A DNA stretch of 64,000 nt from Fimenecus sp052298855 (GTDB lineage Bacteria > Bacillota > Clostridia > Oscillospirales > Acutalibacteraceae). The notes beneath the pieces are model-generated. The model had not been told where the DNA came from and searched no databases. It was given only the letters and a program-made list of their open reading frames with translations. This document shows, piece after piece, positions 17,902 through 27,360 of this stretch. The stretch spans positions 1 to 64,000 of the forward strand of contig DAVZXP010000009.1 in assembly GCA_052298855.1 (NCBI GenBank), given 5' to 3'. The first letter of the stretch is position 1, and the number at the start of each line of letters is the position of its first letter. The position numbers were made by a program, and so were the translations under genes.

Positions 17902-18609
17902 TCATTTGTTGCGGGGATATTGCTTATAATATTTTCCCTCTAATTCACTACCATTCGCCTTTTTATTGAAACCGCCCCATTGCTTAAAGAAAAATGGAAT
18001 ATTATTCTTTTCGGCTAAGTCTCTTAATTCAACAACCCATTTTTCATCCATAGGTCTACTTTTAGCTCCAGATTCACCACCGACAATTAACCAATCAATG
18101 CCTGAAAGATTAATATTGGCAATTGATTCTAATAATGGTTCTGCTGAAATGAATTTCACCTTAGCACCTGTCTGTTTTAGATCTTCACAGCGGGTTATTG
18201 CATCTTTGTTTTCAACCGACACACCCATCCAAATATTATTTGTCCAGTTGATTCTTGGTGACAACTCTAAGAGGCGTTTCGAGCGTTTGGTGAGAACTTG
18301 AAATGTGTGCCAACTTGCTTTGTTCATTGTCTGAAATATTGCGAGTATATCTTCATCGGGTATATCATCATGAAACAGATCAGACATTGAATCAACAAAA
18401 ATTCTACGAGGTTTTACCCACTTTAATGGTTTTTGAAACAAATCTCTATGAACTGTAACTTCAAATCCATTTGCATATCTTGTATTTCCCATTGCCTGCA
18501 GTCTTTTAGCAAATGATGCTGCATAGCAATGTTTACATCCTTCAGAATACTTTGTACAGCCTGTAGTGGGATTCCAAGTTTCCTCTGTCCATTCTATTTT
18601 TGTTGGCAT
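17902..18609 (-). CDS. Three-Cys-motif DUF5131 (phage Gp37/Gp68 family) protein
   Basis: Protein of 235 residues of the Gp37/Gp68 family (PF07505). The defining three-Cys motif is Cys18, Cys25, Cys28 (CX6CX2C) with Tyr29. This spacing resembles variant radical SAM clusters, and the protein may be a radical-SAM-like Fe-S enzyme. Other family blocks are visible: IFVDSMSDLFHD, FQVLTKRS, WMGVSVEN, WLIVGGESG and FFFKQWGG. It directly follows the TcmP gene with 1 base between, matching the known TcmP partnership. Here the pair ends a restriction-modification operon. The reaction is unknown; nucleotide or nucleic-acid modification is a reasonable guess. Confidence 0.87.
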   Translation of the reverse strand: MPTKIEWTEETWNPTTGCTKYSEGCKHCYAASFAKRLQAMGNTRYANGFEVTVHRDLFQKPLKWVKPRRIFVDSMSDLFHDDIPDEDILAIFQTMNKASWHTFQVLTKRSKRLLELSPRINWTNNIWMGVSVENKDAITRCEDLKQTGAKVKFISAEPLLESIANINLSGIDWLIVGGESGAKSRPMDEKWVVELRDLAEKNNIPFFFKQWGGFNKKANGSELEGKYYKQYPRNK

Positions 18610-18610
18610 A

Positions 18611-19756
18611 TTATACTCCTTTTGCCACCGAGAATGTTACAGTCCCATCTCGACGAAATGCGGCTCCGTACTTACTCTTTAGGGCATTTTTTATTTCATT
18701 TTTATAGCCGTCACTTGGAAAAATTGGATGTTCATCTAAGTCGGCATATATTGTTGCGAGATAAAGAGGATTATTATTCTTGTACTTGTCGTAAATATAT
18801 TTGGCAATATCATTCACAAAATAACAATCCTCATCTGTTGGCGAATCGAAAAATCCTTCTCCGGTCAGATTAAATTGTAGCTGCATTTCATCTCCGTGGG
18901 TGTTTTTCAAAGATGATTTATCCCCAAATGTTTTCCAAGCAACTCGCTTGAACAATTTGATGCCTTCAATATTTGAGCAGCAATGAATAAGATTATAAAC
19001 CAAACCATTTGTTCGAGTAAAGAATGGAAAAGATGCAATATACTTGCGTTGAGGGCTACCTGTGCGTCTTTTATTGATTATTGCAATAATAGCATCGTTT
19101 AACTGATGCTTGTCTTTTCCCATTTTTATGATTGTCGCAATATCCTCTTGATATGTTTCAGTGTATCTTACGATTACATCTTTTTTCTTGGCTTGTGATG
19201 CACCACGAGAAGTATCAGACACCATATGGTTTATTATGACTTCACCCCAAGTGTTTAAGAATGGGGTCACTGCATCCCAATCAATTGATGCTTTATATGG
19301 ATCATACAATAGCAATGTATTAAATTGCCTTTTGTACGAATCCAAGTCGAGCCCTCTAAGAAATGAATTGCAATCTTCGCTTCTATATACAACTTGGATG
19401 CTTGTAAGATTTGCTTTTTCGATTACCGTTTTCAGATATTCAATGCGTCGCTCAGAAATATCATTAAATATCAAGATGGCACTCTTTCCCGGATAATTTG
19501 TGACAATATCATTCAACTTTTTTGCGACACGCAAAGCTGTGCCATCAATTTGATTTCCGTTTTCGTCTCGGTAAACACCGCTATTACTCATACAGTCGAT
19601 ATAGATTATACCTTTTGAACCTTCCCGACCGTCCTTGCCATTATAGCCGAGTATTTTGCGCGCCCATTCATCAACATATCTTTCAATAAGTTCAAATTTC
19701 TTTATGGTGTGTGGTTTAGCTTCTGTAATAATTTCTGTATTCATTTGTTTTGACAC
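18611..19756 (-). CDS. tcmP: Three-Cys-motif partner protein TcmP
   Basis: Protein of about 381 residues, the regular partner of DUF5131 proteins. The N-terminal half looks like a Rossmann or methyltransferase fold: IIYIDCMSNSGVY, ILIFNDISERRIEYL and LLLYDPYKASIDWDAV, then EVIINHM. These blocks match the family pattern, but the glycine-rich loop is less regular than usual. The best start is a GTG at 19756, eight bases after GGAGG; a GTG at 19765 overlaps the ribosome site. It lies between Res (22 bases upstream) and DUF5131 (1 base downstream), so it belongs to the Mod-Res operon. Function is undefined. Confidence 0.82.
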   Translation of the reverse strand: MSKQMNTEIITEAKPHTIKKFELIERYVDEWARKILGYNGKDGREGSKGIIYIDCMSNSGVYRDENGNQIDGTALRVAKKLNDIVTNYPGKSAILIFNDISERRIEYLKTVIEKANLTSIQVVYRSEDCNSFLRGLDLDSYKRQFNTLLLYDPYKASIDWDAVTPFLNTWGEVIINHMVSDTSRGASQAKKKDVIVRYTETYQEDIATIIKMGKDKHQLNDAIIAIINKRRTGSPQRKYIASFPFFTRTNGLVYNLIHCCSNIEGIKLFKRVAWKTFGDKSSLKNTHGDEMQLQFNLTGEGFFDSPTDEDCYFVNDIAKYIYDKYKNNNPLYLATIYADLDEHPIFPSDGYKNEIKNALKSKYGAAFRRDGTVTFSVAKGV

Positions 19757-19777
19757 ATAATTCACCTCCGATTTCTT

Positions 19778-22567
19778 TTATTCAAAAGTACCATCCGTAT
19801 CAAAAATATGGTCGAACTCATCACTGTTTTGCGCCTTAAGCACCTTATCTCTAATAGCACCTTTTGCAAGGTCAAGTCTCTTAAAACGTTTTTTGCCTGC
19901 TGAATTTTTCCCTTGACGGATTATTTGTATGCGCCCGATACGAATTTCTTCTGATGCATACTTAGCAAATCCCTTAGCTTTTGCAAGATTATCTTTAAAG
20001 TCAGGATTATGCGGTTCCAAAATATCAATTACATAGCCGAGTATAGAATCTTTGCGGACAATAATAAAATCAGGATATGCCGGTTTAACTTCATTTTCTA
20101 TCTCATATGGAATGCAAAGTGACCAAGAACCTCTTGAAGGATTTCTTATCCAACATACAAAGTCATCAGATTTCATTTCTTCTTCCAAGACGCCTTGTTC
20201 CCACCCGTTAAGTTTGATTCTTGCAAGTCCATTTTCGTCGGCAAACAAATGATTATCATATTCTTCACCATCTTCTTCCAATCGCACGCTAATGGTTTCA
20301 GGCAACGAGAAGTTGTGCTTACTTACAGTGTCGGAATCCGAAACAATACTATCGTATTGCTTTTTGCAGCGGTCATCTTTGGAAACCACATACTTACGAT
20401 AGCTGTCATTTAGTTCGTGAAATTTCTTCTCTGCATAAGAATTGAGTGCTGAAACACAATCATCATCTGCGGCGAACAAAATACAATCCACCTTATATTG
20501 TGATGGATTTTCCAAATCAACATATTCTCGACCGTATTTATATGGAAAACCATATGCGCCAAGTCGGGCATCGGCTGCACGAAGCTGTCTATCCAAATCA
20601 CTATCCGAGGCAGTAAACAGATTGTGAGCAAAGCCGTTATCCAAGGACTCGCCAAAAACATCAAAAATGCGAACTGATAATTTGAATGACAACACATTTT
20701 TTGCAAGTTTATCATATTCGCCGCTTTTATGAAGTCCTTCAATATAGCTGTGCATCATTGTAATAACTTCAGAATCCATTTCATCCTTTGCATTTGGGCA
20801 AATATTGTATTGTGTAAGCAATGTTGTAAGGTTTAGCAATGATTTGAGATAATTATTAATTCTAACATTTCGCACAGTATATGTTAAATAGCCTTGGTCA
20901 TTAATAAACTTAGTAATACCTTCACGATCAATATTTACTGAATTGTCAATTTGTTTGCCATTCACCGTCCGTTCATCTAAATTTACAGATGATTGAGATT
21001 GATGTGTAGCAGGAGTTGTAGTAGGTTGCTGTAGATGATTATCCAATACTCTATCCGGTCTTGATTCCGTTATATCTTTCAATAAAGAATCTTCAGATAT
21101 TGTAGGCGGGTCAAGTGTCGGAAATGTAAAAATATTAAGTTGGTCAGGATTTTCTTCGCTATTTCTTTTTTGTCTGGAAGTCGTATGTACAGTCCAAGGT
21201 ACATAAACTTGATTTTCTAGTGACTCGCCGTCAATGACGGTCGGTATATCTCCTCCTTCAGTACTTTGCAGTTCATCGATTACTTGTTTAACGGTATCGA
21301 CATTAAAATATGGCAAATATAAACGAACATCGTTAAGAGAATCATCTACCATAATGTGACACTGAAGCGGTGTACGCACCATTCTGCCGAGAAGCTGTGC
21401 AATATAGGTAGCATCTTCTGCGTGTCGGAAAGACATCATTGTTTCGGCTCTTGGGCAATCCCAACCGGTAGAAAGATTTTCCTTAAACAAAACAACCTTA
21501 ATTCGTCTGTCATCCGTAATATCAGCAGGATCAATGTGCGGAACATTTAGTCCATTAATTTTCAGTGTACCTGTAGAGCCAAAAGTATGGACTACCTCAT
21601 TTTCACTGAATTTTGCATTGAGACGTTCCTCGATTTTAGAAATCACATCATCCAAATTTGTATCTGAAACAGCCTTGCCACTACCCGCTAACACCTGAAT
21701 AACGAAAACAGGATTTACATTTGCATAGTGCTGTTCATAAGTATATTGATACCAATGCTCACATTTGTTTTTCCATTCATCTGTTGCGGCTTGCAAAACA
21801 GCCATATCGTTATGTTTTTCAGGATCATCAGGATATGTAATAACAATTCTATCTTTCAACAAACCTGACGCACGCACTTCATTAGCTGAAATAACACATT
21901 TCTGAAGCGTTGAATTTGTATCTCCAACCAAAGCATTAAACCTTGCTGATGTTGCGCTTATTCCAATAACTAATGGCATTGAAGGTAATTTTAAATCAGA
22001 GCTACCCTTCAAAAATCGTTGCATAATGGATGTTGCTTTACCGGCTTCACGCCCCTGCATACCACGGTGTGCTTCATCTATAATAAAGTACAAGCGATCA
22101 GACTTTTCCTGCACAGTATTTGAAAGTGTTTCCCAAATTGTATATTGGCGTGTATCAGAATGATGAACAAGATTAGCCGCCTTACCAAGTTTTTGCGTGT
22201 TCAAAAAGTAAATATGTCCATCATCTAACATTTCTTGATCAAAAGAAGAATCATCAATTGTTACACACTGTCCAAAGCGGATTTTATCCGCTTTGAGATC
22301 AATTTTCTGCTTGGATTGCTCGTTCAAAGCTGGGGAATCTGAGAGCCATACAAAGATGGCTTCAGGCTGTTCGGCATACTGATCAGTACCGTAATACACA
22401 TCTTCAATAAAAGAGGCCATAATAATTGTCTTTCCTGCACCGGTAGGTGCTTGCAAAGAAATTACCTGCGGAGTATGCGTTCTACGATAACTTCCCAACG
22501 CCTCTGCTGTTTTCATACGAAGTTCTGCTGTAGCTCTTTTTTGAAAGGGAAATAACTCGACTTTCAT
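19778..22567 (-). CDS. res: Type III restriction-like Res subunit (DEAD/DEAH helicase-nuclease)
   Basis: Motor-nuclease protein of 929 residues. Superfamily 2 helicase motifs are clear: APTGAGKT (I), DEAH (II), SATSAR (III), STGWDCPRAE (V) and QLLGRMVRTP (VI). The C-terminal nuclease-like region reads YPDFIIVRK...YVIDILEPH, so the first acidic pair is present but the usual (D/E)xK lysine is replaced. A later lysine-rich helix (NLAKAKGFAKYA) may supply it. It overlaps mod by four bases, so Mod and Res are made together. With Mod it should form a type III-like complex that cuts unmethylated DNA. Target sequence unknown. Confidence 0.88.
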   Translation of the reverse strand: MKVELFPFQKRATAELRMKTAEALGSYRRTHTPQVISLQAPTGAGKTIIMASFIEDVYYGTDQYAEQPEAIFVWLSDSPALNEQSKQKIDLKADKIRFGQCVTIDDSSFDQEMLDDGHIYFLNTQKLGKAANLVHHSDTRQYTIWETLSNTVQEKSDRLYFIIDEAHRGMQGREAGKATSIMQRFLKGSSDLKLPSMPLVIGISATSARFNALVGDTNSTLQKCVISANEVRASGLLKDRIVITYPDDPEKHNDMAVLQAATDEWKNKCEHWYQYTYEQHYANVNPVFVIQVLAGSGKAVSDTNLDDVISKIEERLNAKFSENEVVHTFGSTGTLKINGLNVPHIDPADITDDRRIKVVLFKENLSTGWDCPRAETMMSFRHAEDATYIAQLLGRMVRTPLQCHIMVDDSLNDVRLYLPYFNVDTVKQVIDELQSTEGGDIPTVIDGESLENQVYVPWTVHTTSRQKRNSEENPDQLNIFTFPTLDPPTISEDSLLKDITESRPDRVLDNHLQQPTTTPATHQSQSSVNLDERTVNGKQIDNSVNIDREGITKFINDQGYLTYTVRNVRINNYLKSLLNLTTLLTQYNICPNAKDEMDSEVITMMHSYIEGLHKSGEYDKLAKNVLSFKLSVRIFDVFGESLDNGFAHNLFTASDSDLDRQLRAADARLGAYGFPYKYGREYVDLENPSQYKVDCILFAADDDCVSALNSYAEKKFHELNDSYRKYVVSKDDRCKKQYDSIVSDSDTVSKHNFSLPETISVRLEEDGEEYDNHLFADENGLARIKLNGWEQGVLEEEMKSDDFVCWIRNPSRGSWSLCIPYEIENEVKPAYPDFIIVRKDSILGYVIDILEPHNPDFKDNLAKAKGFAKYASEEIRIGRIQIIRQGKNSAGKKRFKRLDLAKGAIRDKVLKAQNSDEFDHIFDTDGTFE

Positions 22568-24654
22568 TTTTTGTCCCTCCCTGTGTTTATTCTAAAATTA
22601 TCTAAATAGTCTCGGTATAGCTGATATGTATGTTCAACTTTAAGAGATTTTGCCATTGTACAATATCCGGCTTCGTAATCTGTGACAATGAATACCGTTT
22701 GAACTTCCGGATGTTCCGAAAGCATAACTTCCAAATTTCCAAATGCACTTTCTTCTGTCAGTACGGCAAAATGATTGTCCGGCAAGAATACAATACCTGG
22801 GATTTCACCTTCGATAACCGGACATTTACCTACAGCGCCGGATTTCATCCAAAGTGTTGGAAGCATCTCTTTAAATTGTCTGCCGAGAGCAACCGCATTT
22901 TTATCAAGGAAACCAAGTTTGAAGAATGCGGCATTTGCTTTAAATCCATCAGCCATAGAAATATCACTACCTAAATAATTGCCTTTAAGTGGCTCGCCAT
23001 TTATATCGTGTCCTTCAATGGAACAAACAGTGCGAGGCCAAGTAACATAATGTGCTATACCGAGTTTTTCCCATTCTTCATCACCGGGATGATATCCTTG
23101 TTCGGTAAGTGCTTTTGCTTCATCAACTGAAACTTCGTTATTGGTGACCATAATACAACGACGATGTCCACCATCTTCTGCATTTAGAAGATTTACTGCG
23201 TGAAGTGTAGTACCAGAACCAGCAAAAAAGTCGACAATTAAAGCGTTAGGCTTTTTTGAAATTACAAAATTCAAAGTATCCTTAACAGCATACAGAGATT
23301 TTGGAAATGTAAATCTTTTTGCATTAAAAAGATTCAAAAGCAAAGTCGAACCATAGTCGCCTGCAGCATGCGATGGTTGGTTCCATACTGTAAGTGGTAC
23401 AATTGATTTAAAGGATCTACCTGTAATGATTGTACCATCCTCATCTTTACCTAAAATTTCTAGTTCGCCGTTTTTCATTGCGGTCATCATACCTTCTGAT
23501 AAGTAAGATACCGTTCTTGTACGTTGTCCGTTTGACCACGCTCCAAATTTAACCAAGCCCTGTTTGAACTTTTTCATAAGTGTATTCTGTGAAAGTGTCC
23601 AACGCGCCTCTTCTCCATTAGCCTTCATTGGCCATACAATAAAATAGTCATCTGGGCAATTAACCATCGCTCTATCTTGTTTTGCATCTAGAGAATCCCC
23701 TGCTTTTATAAATTTACCGTCATTTATGCTAAAGAACAACGGATAAAATAGATTCGGACGGGAATTTCTTGAACTATTACTTCCACTTCTAAGTAAACTT
23801 GCCCATCTGACTTTTAAATCCTCTTTTGCAGGATGAATCATATCAGTGTTATTAGGATATACGCAAGCATCTCCTATAAAAATATAATAAATGTATTCTT
23901 CAGCTCTACTAAAAATATTTTTTCTTGCTGAGCCAGATGGATTAATAACGCTACTTATCATCTGTATTCTTGCTTCCGGAAACATTTCCTCAAGCAAACA
24001 CCCTAAATGCAGATACTCTTTCTCATCAATGGTAACGATAAGAACAGAATCATTTGGATTAAGTAGCTTTTTTGCAATCTTCAGGCGCTTCTGCATCATA
24101 GAAAGCCACTTACTATGTCGATAAGTATCCGAGCTATCAACATAGTCGTTGTTATATTTCCAGTCTTTTGCACCGGTGTTATATGGTGGATCAATATAGA
24201 CGCAATCAACCTTACCAGCATAGAGGTATTCCAATAGTTGAAGAGCATGATAATTATCAGCTTCAATAAGCGTGTGCCAAAGATCACTGTCTGGAGCATT
24301 GCATACACTATCCAATGGCTTTAAATACGGATAAATCGGTTCGCCAAATTCTGCTACGCACACCAACTCAACTACAGGAACATTAATAACTTTTGAATCT
24401 TCTCTGTGTAGACAAGAAGCTACACCGTCTGTTACAGATAACACCTTATAAATATCGTTGACTTTTCCGTTTTGCTTTGCCACGGTCACCCCAGCCTTTA
24501 CGGGAATATCATAAAGTGGTGTACATTCAGGCAAATGTTCCTCGAACACCAATCCAAATTTCTTTTGCTTCGACATTTTGTCCACTTCACGCTGTATGCG
24601 TTCCCGTAATTCTTTATCTTGTATTTGACTGATTAAATCATTAATCGCAGCCAT
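22564..24654 (-). CDS. mod: Type III restriction-like Mod DNA methyltransferase
   Basis: Adenine- or cytosine-N4 DNA methyltransferase of about 696 residues. Motif IV, DPPYNTG, comes first (near residue 160) and motif I, DFFAGSGTT, later (near 440), the beta-class order of type III Mod proteins. A variable target-recognition stretch lies between them, followed by a C-terminal domain of about 200 residues. I use the ATG at 24654, seven bases after GGAGG, rather than the upstream start at 24690. It overlaps Res by four bases. DUF6680 lies 65 bases upstream on the same strand and could be part of the same transcript. Confidence 0.92.
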   Translation of the reverse strand: MAAINDLISQIQDKELRERIQREVDKMSKQKKFGLVFEEHLPECTPLYDIPVKAGVTVAKQNGKVNDIYKVLSVTDGVASCLHREDSKVINVPVVELVCVAEFGEPIYPYLKPLDSVCNAPDSDLWHTLIEADNYHALQLLEYLYAGKVDCVYIDPPYNTGAKDWKYNNDYVDSSDTYRHSKWLSMMQKRLKIAKKLLNPNDSVLIVTIDEKEYLHLGCLLEEMFPEARIQMISSVINPSGSARKNIFSRAEEYIYYIFIGDACVYPNNTDMIHPAKEDLKVRWASLLRSGSNSSRNSRPNLFYPLFFSINDGKFIKAGDSLDAKQDRAMVNCPDDYFIVWPMKANGEEARWTLSQNTLMKKFKQGLVKFGAWSNGQRTRTVSYLSEGMMTAMKNGELEILGKDEDGTIITGRSFKSIVPLTVWNQPSHAAGDYGSTLLLNLFNAKRFTFPKSLYAVKDTLNFVISKKPNALIVDFFAGSGTTLHAVNLLNAEDGGHRRCIMVTNNEVSVDEAKALTEQGYHPGDEEWEKLGIAHYVTWPRTVCSIEGHDINGEPLKGNYLGSDISMADGFKANAAFFKLGFLDKNAVALGRQFKEMLPTLWMKSGAVGKCPVIEGEIPGIVFLPDNHFAVLTEESAFGNLEVMLSEHPEVQTVFIVTDYEAGYCTMAKSLKVEHTYQLYRDYLDNFRINTGRDKK

Positions 24655-24719
24655 TATATTTCCTCCAAATTTAAACTTTTTACAAAACAATACATCTCAC
24701 AAATTCACATTCTTTGTGC

Positions 24720-25223
24720 TTATTCTTTGTTTTCCGTATTTTTCCGTTCTTTTGGTATAATATTAGCCATTGAATTTAACAAAGTATTATATGCCTGCTG
24801 AGATGCTGCTTGCTCTTGCCATTTGTCGACCATGCCCTGGGGAATATATGGATTTTGTATTGTTTCCCAGGTGATTTCTTTTTTATACCCGATATTCTTT
24901 GCAATTTCTTCCAAAAGTTTATACATCAGATTTTTTCTTTTATTAGCCATTAAATCTGATTGCTCTGTCGAAGAATATGCTTCATAAAGTTCTTTCCAGG
25001 CCGCACGTACAGCTTTATCTTTTGCGAAAACGACATCAATAAGATTAAGAGCGTGAACGCTATCAACTGTCCAGCCATATATTCGTGAAGTCATAAGCAC
25101 CTTAAAAATGTGCATTTTATCTTTTCTTATTTCTGCTCTGTCCTGTAAATATTGTCCAATTATTACAGCGACTATTGGAATTATTATAATAGCTAATAAA
25201 TTCAATACATCCTTCGTTTCCAT
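24720..25223 (-). CDS. DUF6680 small membrane protein
   Basis: Protein of 167 residues with one N-terminal membrane helix (VLNLLAIIIIPIVAVIIGQYL, about 5-25) and a cytoplasmic, helical, charged remainder. It fits the DUF6680 family, whose members have no assigned activity. A strong AGGAGG box precedes the ATG. It is the first gene of the operon that continues with Mod, Res, TcmP and DUF5131. A membrane protein leading a restriction operon suggests a sensor, immunity or abortive role, but nothing in the sequence proves this. Confidence 0.72.
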   Translation of the reverse strand: METKDVLNLLAIIIIPIVAVIIGQYLQDRAEIRKDKMHIFKVLMTSRIYGWTVDSVHALNLIDVVFAKDKAVRAAWKELYEAYSSTEQSDLMANKRKNLMYKLLEEIAKNIGYKKEITWETIQNPYIPQGMVDKWQEQAASQQAYNTLLNSMANIIPKERKNTENKE

Positions 25224-25268
25224 TTTATCCTCCTGTTTTTAACTTTTCTTCTATATTTTTCTTTTCAG

Positions 25269-25313
25269 AAGTGCCAATTTGGCACTTTGGAACTCTATAA
25301 TGACACTTTGGAA
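25269..25313 (-). repeat. Left inverted-repeat copy beside the Fic gene
   Basis: Read from the Fic side outward (minus strand) it has a half-site CAAAGTGTCAT, about ten bases, then a palindrome with arms AAGTGCCAA and TTGGCACTT (25269-25287). The whole arrangement recurs in opposite orientation at 27361-27410. It lies directly between the Fic stop and the DUF6680 start, so it may also be an operator for the Mod-Res operon. Confidence 0.7.
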
Positions 25314-25315
25314 TT

Positions 25316-25921
25316 TTACAATTTTTCCGTATTAAAGTCTGTAAATCCCTCATAGTAATAACTTTGGTCTATGCCGCTTATATAGACCTCACGGCTGTTA
25401 ATTTTGTCAGAAAGTGCACCTTTTAATAACACTTTGATTTCCACATCTTTAATCGGACTGCGTTGCATAGCAAACAGATAATCTTCCTTATCCACCTTAC
25501 TCCAATCCACAACCTTGCCGATTTCATTTTTCAATATATGGTCATGCCAAATGCGGGTGCTTCTGCCGTTGCCTTCACGAAATGGGTGGGCAATGTTCAT
25601 TTCAACATACTTTTCCACTATCTCGTCAATGTTTGACTGTGGCATTTTATCGATATTCCCAAGTGCTTCCTGCAAGTACATAACCGAAGTAAAGCGAAAA
25701 TTACCTTTTGCAATATTGACCGTGCGAATTTCTCCGGCAAAGTCATAAATATCTTCAAGCAAATACTTGTGTATTATTTGGAAAGTTTCGAATTTACCTG
25801 CCAGAAAGGAATCAAGCAGTTTGCAATCAAATAATTCCGAAGCCCTTTTCTTGCTGACTCGTTCTTCTGCACGGGCAAGGTCGGCGGAGCTGGTAAGCCC
25901 TAATTTATTCTCAAGTATCAT
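25316..25921 (-). CDS. Fic family protein (probable AMP transferase)
   Basis: Protein of 201 residues with the complete Fic active-site motif HPFREGNGRSTRIW near residue 112, holding the catalytic His and the phosphate-binding loop. The upstream flap region (NFRFTSVMYLQEAL) is also present. Fic enzymes usually move AMP from ATP to a Ser, Thr or Tyr of a target protein. I cannot find a clear inhibitory (S/T)xxxE(G/N) helix, so control must come from elsewhere, perhaps from the AlbA_2 partner encoded 5 bases upstream. A toxin-like role on a mobile element is plausible; a housekeeping modification cannot be excluded. Confidence 0.88.
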   Translation of the reverse strand: MILENKLGLTSSADLARAEERVSKKRASELFDCKLLDSFLAGKFETFQIIHKYLLEDIYDFAGEIRTVNIAKGNFRFTSVMYLQEALGNIDKMPQSNIDEIVEKYVEMNIAHPFREGNGRSTRIWHDHILKNEIGKVVDWSKVDKEDYLFAMQRSPIKDVEIKVLLKGALSDKINSREVYISGIDQSYYYEGFTDFNTEKL

Positions 25922-25926
25922 TTTGT

Positions 25927-27219
25927 TCAGTTTTGTGCAATATATTTTTTATTCACGCCTCTACCGACTGCGACAATCAAATTTTCATCGCACATTTGCT
26001 TTGCAACGGTGTAAGCTCTTGTTCTTTTAACGCCGAGCAATTCCATAATTTCGGCTTCTGTTATCTGCCCATTTTTAGAAATAAAATCAAGAATTTGTTC
26101 CTTTTGCGGTGTTAAATAAGTCTCGACCGCCAACGGCTCAGCAACGCTCATATTCGGCAAAATCATTTTGAATGTGTTATGTGTTACCTCAATACGAGGT
26201 TGAACGGAACAATTTTCATACAATTTGTAAATTCTTCGTATGCCGGTTCCGTAGGCTTCAATAAGCTTCAAGCGGTGAAATACTTCGGCAAGATTTTTGT
26301 TTCTCGGTTGAGAAATACCGCTACGAATATCATCAGCCGTTAAACCGGGAAGCAGTCCGCCGATAGATACAAATTCCATCTGCTTATCGTTGATGTTGAT
26401 GATAATACTTCCGCTGTAACTGTAATCACGGTGAACAACCGAATTGAGCAACGCCTCACGCAAAGCAGCTTCGGGGTAATCGGATTTATCTATGCGTTCA
26501 AGGCCTTTGAAAACAGAAGATGTGCGATTGCTAAGCATAATATATCGAAAGGCTTCATCAATTTGCTTAAATATCGAGCCTTTGAATTCTCGATTATCCT
26601 TAAAAGTAGTGTTTTCGTCATCGCCGAACACGGCAACTTTGATTGAATGCTGACATTGGTCTGACATAAGCAGTGCCAAATTGGTAAACAATCCGTCGTT
26701 TTTATGAATCATACCGAGAGCCAAGTATTTTTCTTCCGAAAAATCAACGCCATAACTCTCAAACGCAGCAGCGGCAGAAGTGAAAGTCAATTCTTGTTCA
26801 ATGGAACGCATTGATTCAAAATCGTCGCCGTCACTGTCCTTAATCATTTGGCGGATTTGTTCACTTGACGCCTGCACGCTTGAAGTGCCTTGTCTGACAT
26901 AAACACCGTTTGGCTTCAATCCTTTTGAGCGCAAGTAATACGGTTTATTCGTACCCTCACTGATTGTAATGCGAACGACCTTGTTTTCCTGAATAGTGTA
27001 TTTCACGAACATTGTAACATCGGGAAGAATAGCATCACGAATTCCGTTAGTAATACGAGTATATTCGTCATCAACATTGTTCAAGCCGACAGCGTTTCCG
27101 TCATTATCAATACCGATATACAAAACGCCGCCGTCTGTGTTTGCAAATGCAATAACCTCTTTATATATTTCTTCGGTGAATCCGGATTTGAATTCAATAT
27201 TTTCCGTTTCAAAATTCAT
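25927..27219 (-). CDS. AlbA_2 domain / HATPase_c_4 transcriptional regulator (COG2865)
   Basis: Protein of 430 residues with three parts: an N-terminal Schlafen AlbA_2 domain (about 5-120; ENIEFKSGFTEEIYKEVIAFANTDGG), a GHKL-type ATPase-like part (about 230-330; EALLNSVVHRDYSYSG, then GTGIRRIY) and a C-terminal winged helix (about 365-425; QITEAEIMELLGVKRTRAY). COG2865 proteins are taken as ATP-responsive regulators. Fic follows after 5 bases, so the two are one operon. Imperfect inverted repeats enclose the pair, and palindromes upstream (27306-27319 and 27382-27410) could be its binding sites. Confidence 0.83.
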   Translation of the reverse strand: MNFETENIEFKSGFTEEIYKEVIAFANTDGGVLYIGIDNDGNAVGLNNVDDEYTRITNGIRDAILPDVTMFVKYTIQENKVVRITISEGTNKPYYLRSKGLKPNGVYVRQGTSSVQASSEQIRQMIKDSDGDDFESMRSIEQELTFTSAAAAFESYGVDFSEEKYLALGMIHKNDGLFTNLALLMSDQCQHSIKVAVFGDDENTTFKDNREFKGSIFKQIDEAFRYIMLSNRTSSVFKGLERIDKSDYPEAALREALLNSVVHRDYSYSGSIIININDKQMEFVSIGGLLPGLTADDIRSGISQPRNKNLAEVFHRLKLIEAYGTGIRRIYKLYENCSVQPRIEVTHNTFKMILPNMSVAEPLAVETYLTPQKEQILDFISKNGQITEAEIMELLGVKRTRAYTVAKQMCDENLIVAVGRGVNKKYIAQN

Positions 27220-27305
27220 ATCGGTGTTCCTCCAAATAAATTATAGTTCTACAATTATAATTATACCCATTTTTATCCCTTTGTCAATGGATGAAGTGAA
27301 AATTC

Positions 27306-27319
27306 AGTGAATATTCACT
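27306..27319. promoter_or_regulatory. Palindrome AGTGAATATTCACT upstream of AlbA_2 gene
   Basis: A perfect 14-base palindrome lies about 87 bases before the AlbA_2 start. A close copy (AGTGAAAATTCACT) lies at 28125-28138. Such sites would fit operator use by a dimeric regulator. Confidence 0.5.
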
Positions 27320-27360
27320 TTCGTTTGGCGAATAAATAACGAAGGCATAATAAAATACAC

